From Mariprofundaceae bacterium (GTDB lineage: Bacteria > Pseudomonadota > Zetaproteobacteria > Mariprofundales > Mariprofundaceae): a stretch of 21,189 bases of DNA. Under the pieces are notes generated by a model. That model was not told the origin of the DNA. It saw only the letters and a list, made by a program, of their open reading frames with translations, and did not search any database. The stretch is from assembly GCA_030950975.1 (NCBI GenBank), contig JAUZQL010000263.1, forward strand, positions 1 through 21,189, written 5' to 3'. Below, in pieces: positions 15,313-21,189 of the stretch. A program made the position numbers and the translations under genes. How positions within the stretch are numbered: the stretch's first letter is position 1; every line of letters begins with the position of its first letter.

Positions 15313-15837
15313 ATGCGTTTGATTTATGGGCTCATACTTAGCCTGTGCTTAACCGCCTGTGCGACAGTACCCGTGGGCGATAAGCTTGATGGGTCAAAAG
15401 AAGCTAAAAAGATTACAGCATTTCAAGGACGTTTATTGGTTTTTTCGCCCAAACATCGTTTCCAAGTGTTGATTGGGTGGCACGCTGATTTACATCAAGG
15501 TTATGCACGTTTGACCCATGCGGCATCAGGTCGTGTGATGGAATTACATTGGCAAGGTGAGCATTTAAGGATGCGAGACAATCAAGTGAGCACATCTCAA
15601 TGGCGAACAGTCGATGAGAAGCAATGGCAAGAGATGGGGATTGTTTTACCTCCGTGGAGCTTGGCGAAAATATTGCACCATCAAATGCCGCAGTCCTTAC
15701 ACAGCAACGATGGAAAGCTTTGGAAAGGGAAAATCAATGGCAGTGTCATTCAAGTGCAATGGAAACAGAATAATCACCTCCTTACTATCATGGATATTAC
15801 CCATGGTCGCAAAGCTATATTAAGGATGAATCCATGA
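15313..15837 (+). CDS. lolB: Outer-membrane lipoprotein receptor LolB
   Basis: LolB takes lipoproteins from the periplasmic carrier LolA and inserts them into the outer membrane; it is itself a lipoprotein. MRLIYGLILSLCLTACAT is a type II signal with lipobox LTAC. The mature part follows the LolB pattern: ITAFQGRLLVFSP..., then IGWHADLHQGYARLTHAASGRVMELHWQGEHL, then GIVLPPWSLAKILHHQMP, which corresponds to the conserved GxxLPxxxLxxWLxGxP segment. Its 174 residues are slightly fewer than in E. coli. Primary sequence conservation is modest, so the call rests equally on its position directly before ispE. The stop overlaps the ispE start (ATGA). Confidence 0.85.
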   Translation: MRLIYGLILSLCLTACATVPVGDKLDGSKEAKKITAFQGRLLVFSPKHRFQVLIGWHADLHQGYARLTHAASGRVMELHWQGEHLRMRDNQVSTSQWRTVDEKQWQEMGIVLPPWSLAKILHHQMPQSLHSNDGKLWKGKINGSVIQVQWKQNNHLLTIMDITHGRKAILRMNP

Positions 15838-16715
15838 TGTTTCAGATGCCCACATCAGGACGTTTGCTTGCACCTGCTAAAATTAACTTGCATTTACATG
15901 TCACAGATATTTTAGCGGATGGTAGACACGCTTTGGATACAAGTTTTGTTTATGTCGATGTTTATGATGTATTGACGCTACGCTTGAGCAAAGACATCAC
16001 TGTTGAATGCAATATTGATACTTTATCTGGTCATAAGAATCTAGTGTTTCAAGTCTTATTCGCACTTCAGAAGACATATCAGGTTGATCAAGGTTTACAT
16101 GTAAAAATTGAGAAAAACTTACCTCACGAAGCTGGTTTGGGTGGTGGTTCATCGGATGCCGCCAGTGCATTATTAGCTGCCAATGTCTTGTGGGACTTAC
16201 ATTTAACAACTGAAGCATTGATTGCATTTGCAACGCCTTTTGGTGCAGACATCCCTTGTTTTTTATTTGGACAAGCCAGCTTAGCCAAAGGAGTGGGGGA
16301 AGATTTAAGTGTCTACCCAGAGTCTTTACCCAATGGGTATATTTGTCTGGCTAAGCCAAAGAAAGGCTTGTCCACGCGAGATGTCTTTCATCAATTTGAT
16401 CGAAGCCAAGATTTTTTGTTGACTAAGCAAAAACCCGACGATATTGTGCGCCTCGCTTCAAGGGCATGTACACCTATCGGATCCAATGATTTGGAAGGCA
16501 GCGCAGCGACACTATTACCCATGATTTCATCTGTTTTGTTAAACATGAGATTGAGCTCTAAACAAGCTTGGATGAGTGGTAGCGGTTCAACTTGTATTGG
16601 ATTATGTTCTTCCAAACTTGAAGCAACACAGCTTGCAGATCACCTTCAACATGAAGGTTTAGTAAGTTGGACGCATGTAGGACAGTTGTTAAAAAAACAT
16701 CCTTCATTTGTATAA
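15834..16715 (+). CDS. ispE: 4-diphosphocytidyl-2-C-methyl-D-erythritol kinase
   Basis: Phosphorylates CDP-methylerythritol at the 2-position using ATP, in the non-mevalonate (MEP) isoprenoid pathway. A GHMP kinase: the N-terminal APAKINLHLHVTDILADGRHALDT carries the catalytic region, the ATP-binding motif LPHEAGLGGGSSDAASALLAAN lies near residue 105, GADIPCFLFG follows, and the C-terminal glycine-rich MSGSGSTCIGL is near residue 248. The 293 residues match the family. The first ATG overlaps the lolB stop; ATG codons at positions 2 and 5 are alternatives. Only three bases separate its stop from the tRNA-Gln gene, so the tRNA is likely processed from the ispE mRNA. Confidence 0.96.
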   Translation: MMFQMPTSGRLLAPAKINLHLHVTDILADGRHALDTSFVYVDVYDVLTLRLSKDITVECNIDTLSGHKNLVFQVLFALQKTYQVDQGLHVKIEKNLPHEAGLGGGSSDAASALLAANVLWDLHLTTEALIAFATPFGADIPCFLFGQASLAKGVGEDLSVYPESLPNGYICLAKPKKGLSTRDVFHQFDRSQDFLLTKQKPDDIVRLASRACTPIGSNDLEGSAATLLPMISSVLLNMRLSSKQAWMSGSGSTCIGLCSSKLEATQLADHLQHEGLVSWTHVGQLLKKHPSFV

Positions 16716-16718
16716 TAT

Positions 16719-16793
16719 TGGGGCGTAGCCAAGCGGTAAGGCAGCGGGTTTTGATCCCGTCATGCGCAGGTTCGAATCCTGCCGCCCCAGCCA
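16719..16793 (+). tRNA. tRNA-Gln (anticodon UUG)
   Basis: A full cloverleaf of 75 bases with CCA encoded. The acceptor stem TGGGGCG (16719-16725) pairs with CGCCCCA (16783-16789). The D arm is GCC...GGC, and the anticodon stem is GCGGG/CCCGT around loop TTTTGAT, giving anticodon TTG. The T arm GCAGG TTCGAAT CCTGC is perfect. The place between ispE and prs is the same as in Pseudomonas. It has no separate promoter at a suitable distance. Confidence 0.97.
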
Positions 16794-16832
16794 TTTTATA
16801 TTATTTATTCATGACAACGGAGTATTATCCAC

Positions 16833-17783
16833 ATGTCGAATCCTGAGAAGTTGCGTCTTTTTTCTGGAACTTCAAATCCTGAGCTTACCCAATCTATTTG
16901 TAATCATATTCACATGCCTGTTGGCAACATTGATGTTCAACGTTTTTCTGATGGTGAAGTTTTTTTACAGTATGATGAAACCATTCGAGGTTTGGATGTC
17001 TTTTTAGTACAAAGCACATCAGCACCCGCCAATGATAATTTAATGGAACTTTTGGTGGCGATTGATGCTGCGAAACGTGCTTCGGCACGCGAAATTTGCG
17101 CTGTGATTCCATACTTTGGCTATGCAAGACAAGATCGTAAAAGTGCTGGACGCACACCCATTTCTGCAAAGCTGGTTGCTGATTTATTGCAGGCGGCAGG
17201 TGTAACTCGTGTGCTTACAATGGATTTGCATGCGACTCAAATTCAGGGTTTCTTTAATATCCCCGTTGATAATATTTTTGCAGGGCCTTTGTTTGCTAAA
17301 GATATTCAATCGAAGAACAGTGTCGATGATGTCTTGGTGGTTTCGCCTGATGTGGGTGGTGTTGTGAGAGCCCGTGGTTTGGCGAAAAAACTACATGCTG
17401 ATATTGCCATTGTGGATAAACGTCGACCTGCACCCAATGTGGCTAAAATTATGAATATCATTGGTGATGTTGAGAATCGTCATTGTATTTTGATTGATGA
17501 TATGGTGGATACAGCAGGTACATTATGTAATGCTGCGGAAGCATTGATGGAGCGTGGCGCAAGCAAAGTCTCAGCCTATGCGACACATGGTGTATTATCT
17601 GGACCGGCAGCCGAACGTTTAAAAGCATCCTGTCTGACTGAACTGGTTATTACCGATAGCATTAAACAACCTGAACATATTTTGAACACAGGCAAAGTAC
17701 GTATTCACCCCATTGGTAATTTAATGGGTGAAGCCATCAAACGTATTTATAGCGCACGTTCCATTAGCAGCTTATACGACTAA
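16833..17783 (+). CDS. prs: Ribose-phosphate pyrophosphokinase (PRPP synthase)
   Basis: Makes PRPP from ribose-5-phosphate and ATP, the precursor of purines, pyrimidines, NAD, histidine and tryptophan. Class I signatures: LRLFSGTSNPELTQSIC at the start, RFSDGEVFLQ, the ATP-site PYFGYARQDRKSAGRTPISAK, the divalent metal and ribose region TMDLHATQIQGFFNIPVDN, VVSPDVGGVVRARGLAKKL, and the PRPP loop ILIDDMVDTAGT near residue 221. The 316 residues are standard (E. coli 315). GGAG lies ten bases before the ATG. A terminator-like hairpin follows the stop. Confidence 0.97.
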   Translation: MSNPEKLRLFSGTSNPELTQSICNHIHMPVGNIDVQRFSDGEVFLQYDETIRGLDVFLVQSTSAPANDNLMELLVAIDAAKRASAREICAVIPYFGYARQDRKSAGRTPISAKLVADLLQAAGVTRVLTMDLHATQIQGFFNIPVDNIFAGPLFAKDIQSKNSVDDVLVVSPDVGGVVRARGLAKKLHADIAIVDKRRPAPNVAKIMNIIGDVENRHCILIDDMVDTAGTLCNAAEALMERGASKVSAYATHGVLSGPAAERLKASCLTELVITDSIKQPEHILNTGKVRIHPIGNLMGEAIKRIYSARSISSLYD

Positions 17784-17790
17784 TATTTCA

Positions 17791-17829
17791 GTCCACATCG
17801 TGTTCTTTAATCATGTGGACATCCTTTTT
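17791..17829 (+). terminator. prs: Probable intrinsic terminator after prs
   Basis: GTCCACAT (17791-17798) pairs perfectly with ATGTGGAC (17813-17820) around a 14-base loop, followed by ATCCTTTTT. The U-run is short and starts a few bases from the stem, so termination may be partial, leaving some readthrough into rplY. Confidence 0.6.
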
Positions 17830-17905
17830 GAAAGCTCAAAAAGCTTGTCAAAAATCTGTTTGGGTCAACCCACCAGATTCATCTTAAGTAAGAGGTTATA
17901 AAATC

Positions 17906-18523
17906 ATGACTGATTTGACTATTGACGCAACTTTGCGTGAAAACACAGGCAAAGGCGATGCTCGCCGTATGCGTCGCGCAGGTTCAATACCCGCTATTAT
18001 TTATGGTGCAGGAAAACCTGACCTAGCCATTACATTGAATGCAAATAGCATTGGTAAAACACTGAATAACGAGTCTTTTTACACCTCCATGTTAAAAGTG
18101 AATGTGTCTGGAAAAGGTAAAGAAACCGTGTTGTTAAAAGATGTTCAATGGGATCCAATCATGGATACAGCCATGCATTTGGATTTCATGCGTGTATCTT
18201 CTGCGGATAGTGTGACAGTTGAAGTGCCTGTAGTTGTGGTTAATTATGAACAATGCCCAGGCAATATTGCGGGTGGTATGTTAGATCTTGTTCGCCACGT
18301 ATTGGAAGTGACTTGTCGTGCCGATTCAATCCCTGAAAGTATTGAAGTCGATTGTGCCAACTTGGATATTGGTGATAATGTTCATATTGAAGACCTTACC
18401 TTAGCTGAAGGCATGGAAGTCCTTCATGATGCAAACTTTACCATCTTAAATGTTGCTGCTCCAAAGGGTCACGCTGAAGCATCAGATGATGATAGTGAAG
18501 CAAGCGAAGAAGCTGAAGCTTAA
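17906..18523 (+). CDS. rplY: 50S ribosomal protein L25, long Ctc/TL5 form
   Basis: Binds 5S rRNA in the large subunit; the long form is also called general stress protein Ctc. The L25 domain covers residues 1 to about 92 (TLRENTGKGDARRMRRAGSIPAIIYG, VLLKDVQWDPIMDTAMHLDFMRV). A second beta domain typical of the TL5/Ctc type follows (VEVPVVVV...GGMLDLVRHVLEVTCRADSIPESIEVD). The C-terminal 20 residues are acidic, as is common in this family. The 205 residues are typical of the long form. The ATG at 17906 starts MTDLTIDATL; pth begins on the base after its stop. Confidence 0.96.
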   Translation: MTDLTIDATLRENTGKGDARRMRRAGSIPAIIYGAGKPDLAITLNANSIGKTLNNESFYTSMLKVNVSGKGKETVLLKDVQWDPIMDTAMHLDFMRVSSADSVTVEVPVVVVNYEQCPGNIAGGMLDLVRHVLEVTCRADSIPESIEVDCANLDIGDNVHIEDLTLAEGMEVLHDANFTILNVAAPKGHAEASDDDSEASEEAEA

Positions 18524-19099
18524 ATGAAAATCTTGGTCGGGCTTGGCAACCCTGGCTCAAAGTATCAAGACACGAGACATAACATGGGTTTTCGTTTTCT
18601 TGATCAACTTGCCCAATCTGAGGGGGTGCAGTTTTCTGCATCTCCTCGTTTTCGTGCTGAAACAGCTTTTTGGAACAGTCGCAAAGGGAAAGTTCTGCTA
18701 CTCAAACCTCAAACTTTTATGAATGACAGTGGTGAATCATTGGCTGCTTTGCTACATTATTATGATATTGAAGCCAAAGATGTGACGGTCATCTATGATG
18801 ATTTAGATCTTCCAAGTGGTAAAATTCGCTTGAAAGTCGGTGGTGGTCATGGTGGGCACAATGGCTTACGGTCTATCAACGCGCATATTAAAGATACATC
18901 CTATACACGCATCAAAGTTGGCATCGGTCGCCCCACTCATGGTGCAATTGTGGATTGGGTATTGGGTCGAGCCAGTGAAGATGACCGTGCGGATGAAGCA
19001 CGTATCTTTCATATTTTAGAAGAAGAATTATTACTTATTTTAGCGGGCAAAACAGACATCGCTGCGAATCATATTCACCTTAAATTAAACCCCTCTTAG
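18524..19099 (+). CDS. pth: Peptidyl-tRNA hydrolase
   Basis: Cleaves the ester bond of peptidyl-tRNAs released prematurely from ribosomes, recycling the tRNA. Family motifs: VGLGNPGSKYQDTRHNMGF with the catalytic His at residue 19, LLLKPQTFMNDSGES with the conserved Asn, YDDLDLPSGKIRLKVGGGHGGHNGLRSI, and TRIKVGIGRP. The length, 191 residues, is normal (E. coli 194). The start directly abuts the rplY stop. The stop TAG is part of the TAGGAG ribosome-binding site of ychF, so the three genes are packed without spacer. Confidence 0.97.
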   Translation: MKILVGLGNPGSKYQDTRHNMGFRFLDQLAQSEGVQFSASPRFRAETAFWNSRKGKVLLLKPQTFMNDSGESLAALLHYYDIEAKDVTVIYDDLDLPSGKIRLKVGGGHGGHNGLRSINAHIKDTSYTRIKVGIGRPTHGAIVDWVLGRASEDDRADEARIFHILEEELLLILAGKTDIAANHIHLKLNPS

Positions 19100-19108
19100 G
19101 AGAACGTC

Positions 19109-20203
19109 ATGGCATTATCCATTGGCATCGTTGGGCTTCCCAATGTTGGTAAATCAACTTTATTCAATGCATTGAATGGTGGCGGCGCAGAAGCTGCCAA
19201 TTACCCTTTTTGCACCATTGAGCCCAATGTAGGTTTGGTCAAAGTGCCTGATGAACGCATGGATGCCTTGGCAAAAATTGTGAAACCACAAGCTATGCAA
19301 CACGCTGTCGTTGAATTTGTTGATATTGCTGGTTTGGTGGAGGGTGCTGCGAGCGGTGAAGGTTTGGGAAATAAATTTCTTGCCAATATCCGTGAATGTT
19401 CTGCCATTGCCCATGTCGTGCGCTGTTTTGATGATGAGAATGTGACCCACGTTGCCAATGCCATTGACCCCCTTTCTGATATTGAAGTCATTGATACCGA
19501 ATTGATGATTAAAGATATGGAAAGCATGCAAAGAGCGGTGGAAAGAACGGTTAAAACCACAAAATCAGGCAATAAAGATGCGTTGGCTTTACTGGCTGTG
19601 CAAGAGCGTGTGTTAAAAGGCTTGGAAGATGGTATCACTGTACGCCGTCAAGATTTAACGGATGATGATCGAGATAAAATCAAAGACTATTGTCTACTGA
19701 CTGGAAAGCCTGTGTTATACATTGCCAATGTGGATGATGGCTCATTGCCTGATGGCAATGCTTATGTTGAAAAGGTACGGGCATTTGCTGCGGAAGAAAA
19801 TGCAGAAGTTGCGATTGTTTCTGCACAAATTGAAGCTGAATTGGCTGAAATGGATGACGAATCAAAAACTGAATTTTTAGCTGATTTGGGTTTAAAAGAA
19901 CCAGGACTTAACATGGTTATTCGTGCCGCTTACCGCTTATTGAATCTAATTACATATTTTACTGCGGGCGTGAAAGAAGTTCGAGCTTGGACGATTCATA
20001 TCGGTGATACAGCACCCAAAGCCGCTGCTGTCATTCACAATGATTTTGAAAAAGGGTTTATTCGTGCCGAAACCATTGCTTATGATGATTTTGTAAGCTT
20101 GGGTGGTGAAGCAAAATCAAAAGAAGCAGGGAAAATGCGCTTGGAAGGTAAAGATTATCTTGTTCAAGATGGAGATGTATTGCACTTCCGCTTTAATGTT
20201 TAA
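19109..20203 (+). CDS. ychF: Obg-family ATPase YchF
   Basis: A ribosome-associated P-loop NTPase of the OLA1/YchF branch, which prefers ATP over GTP. G1 GLPNVGKST lies near residue 8, followed by NYPFCTIEPNVG (switch I, conserved in this subfamily), the G3 region DIAGLVEGAASGEGLGNKF, and NVDD at the NxxE-type position that replaces the guanine-specific NKxD. A coiled-coil insertion covers about residues 130-195. The C-terminal TGS domain (LNLITYFTAGVKEVRAWTI...DYLVQDGDVLHFRFNV) completes it. The 364 residues match E. coli (363). AGGAG lies six bases before the ATG. The pth-ychF pairing is highly conserved. Confidence 0.97.
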   Translation: MALSIGIVGLPNVGKSTLFNALNGGGAEAANYPFCTIEPNVGLVKVPDERMDALAKIVKPQAMQHAVVEFVDIAGLVEGAASGEGLGNKFLANIRECSAIAHVVRCFDDENVTHVANAIDPLSDIEVIDTELMIKDMESMQRAVERTVKTTKSGNKDALALLAVQERVLKGLEDGITVRRQDLTDDDRDKIKDYCLLTGKPVLYIANVDDGSLPDGNAYVEKVRAFAAEENAEVAIVSAQIEAELAEMDDESKTEFLADLGLKEPGLNMVIRAAYRLLNLITYFTAGVKEVRAWTIHIGDTAPKAAAVIHNDFEKGFIRAETIAYDDFVSLGGEAKSKEAGKMRLEGKDYLVQDGDVLHFRFNV

Positions 20204-20211
20204 GTTCTAAT

Positions 20212-21189
20212 ATGCGTGTATCACTGCCTCAGTATAAGATTGATATTCTTGTGGTGATGCCTGATGAGGCATCGCCTTTGCTGTGTCCAAAAACAGTGAT
20301 ATTGAAACAACGATTAGAACATTTAGCAGGTATATCTTGCCATGTATGTCACGATATTGATCAAGCCATGTCGATGATTAAGCACTATCAACCAGTCATT
20401 ATTTTTCAGACTATGCATATGCATGGGGCGCATGGTTTAGATATGTTACGCAGCTATCAACAGACTGTGGATAGCTGTCATATTCCTGTTTTTATGATGG
20501 ATATGCGAGCATCTTCTTGCTTGCGTGATTATGCATTTCAGCGACATATTTATGCGTATACATCCAATGTTTTATCTGAAAAAGAGTGTTTATCTCATAT
20601 CCATCAGTGTGATGCATGGGCTCAATTAAGGCTGCAAAGTCTTAGCTTGCAAAAACAACTCACCGATTGCCAACGTGATTTACAACATTGCCAATACCAA
20701 TTGAAATCAGCATCGTCTCTTGATGCGCTGACAGCTTTACCCAACCGTCATCACTTTATGGCCATGTGTGAACGGGAATGGGCGCGTGCATTAAGAGAGA
20801 CCGAAGCGATGTCATTAATGCTTATTGATATCGATCATTTTAGTACATATAACGGCTGTTATGGTTACCAAAAGGGTGATCAATGCTTAAAAGAAATAGG
20901 CGAATTGGTTCAAACTATGCTGCAACGCCCGACTGATCTTTGTGGTCGATATAGTGGTGCAAGCTTGATGGTATTATTGCCGATGACACCTGCGAAAGGG
21001 GCAATTCAAGTCGCTGAGCGTATTCGTCATGCAGTCATTCAACTTCATATACCGCATCAAGATTCTGTGACATCTGAATATGTTACCGTATCCATTGGTT
21101 TGGTGACCACATGCCCGATGTTGAAACATCGAGCACGTGATATGATTCGGACAGTTGAACGCGCCACATTTGATGCCAAACAACAAGGG
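20212..21189 (+). CDS. Degenerate receiver-GGDEF protein with intact I-site (3' end cut by window edge)
   Basis: The frame is open for 326 codons from the ATG at 20212 to the right edge. Residues 6 to about 130 follow a response-regulator receiver pattern (KIDILVVMPDE...PVIIFQTMHMHGAHGLDMLR...PVFMMD...AFQRHIYAYTSN). The phosphoacceptor Asp is Gln66, the Thr is Asp97 and the Lys is Asn119, so it is a pseudo-receiver. A leucine-spaced helical linker covers about 131-165. The GGDEF domain starts at SLDALTALPNR, keeps LIDIDHF (D206), N215 and D223, and ends VTVSIGLV. The signature is SGASL (248-252) instead of GGDEF, while RPTD (239-242) matches the RxxD c-di-GMP inhibitory site at the correct distance. 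I infer a catalytically dead c-di-GMP receptor rather than a cyclase. It begins eight bases after ychF with no clear Shine-Dalgarno. An EAL or other domain beyond the edge cannot be excluded. Confidence 0.88.
   Translation, partial: MRVSLPQYKIDILVVMPDEASPLLCPKTVILKQRLEHLAGISCHVCHDIDQAMSMIKHYQPVIIFQTMHMHGAHGLDMLRSYQQTVDSCHIPVFMMDMRASSCLRDYAFQRHIYAYTSNVLSEKECLSHIHQCDAWAQLRLQSLSLQKQLTDCQRDLQHCQYQLKSASSLDALTALPNRHHFMAMCEREWARALRETEAMSLMLIDIDHFSTYNGCYGYQKGDQCLKEIGELVQTMLQRPTDLCGRYSGASLMVLLPMTPAKGAIQVAERIRHAVIQLHIPHQDSVTSEYVTVSIGLVTTCPMLKHRARDMIRTVERATFDAKQQG

Noticed and set aside
16711..16716. TATAAT as a -10 promoter for tRNA-Gln
   Set aside because: It ends only two bases before the tRNA, so transcription would start inside the tRNA; it overlaps the end of ispE, and cotranscription is simpler.
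19201..19638. 145-codon minus-strand frame inside ychF
   Set aside because: Antisense image of the conserved ATPase; low-complexity Ser/Thr-rich translation with no domain.

Overview
The window looks like chromosomal housekeeping DNA from a Gram-negative proteobacterium. It encodes outer-membrane lipoprotein machinery (MlaA, LolB) and a complete rimP-nusA-infB cluster, and its right half has the gene order TPR lipoprotein - lolB - ispE - tRNA-Gln - prs - rplY - pth - ychF, which is known from Pseudomonas-type gammaproteobacteria. Base composition is moderately AT-rich and even throughout. The exact lineage cannot be fixed from sequence alone; a gammaproteobacterium or a zetaproteobacterium would both fit. 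I see no insertion sequence, prophage, CRISPR array, rRNA or defence system.

Layout, left to right. (1) Positions 1-3131, minus strand: tyrS is translationally coupled to a thioredoxin-like DUF255/YyaL protein that runs off the left edge and carries a possible signal peptide. (2) 3257-4000, plus strand: mlaA, flanked on both sides by copies of a short direct repeat. A REP/BIME-like inverted repeat lies in the convergent gap that follows. (3) 4212-12728, minus strand: one tightly packed transcription/translation operon, in transcription order rimP, nusA, ylxR, infB, rbfA, nrnA, truB and a cyclophilin. Most junctions overlap or are separated by only a few bases. The usual rpsO-pnp continuation is absent. 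(4) 12729-13051: the divergent control region, with a 20-bp perfect palindrome and a terminator-like hairpin in the rimP leader. (5) 13052-21189, plus strand: a JAMM metalloprotease, a TPR lipoprotein, lolB, ispE, tRNA-Gln(UUG), prs, rplY, pth, ychF, and a response-regulator-like GGDEF protein cut by the right edge.

The minus-strand operon covers 30S maturation (RimP, RbfA), initiation (IF2), elongation control (NusA), tRNA modification (TruB) and nanoRNA turnover (NrnA). The plus-strand operon covers lipoprotein localisation, isoprenoid and PRPP synthesis, L25 and peptidyl-tRNA recycling. The most unusual item is the last gene: both its receiver and its GGDEF domain have lost their catalytic signatures, while the c-di-GMP-binding I-site motif RxxD is intact. 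This suggests a c-di-GMP receptor similar in principle to Caulobacter PopA. Other points worth checking are two genes that each offer an exported and an internal, well-primed cytoplasmic start, the palindrome, the rimP leader hairpin, the IF2 repeat tract, and the repeats around mlaA.
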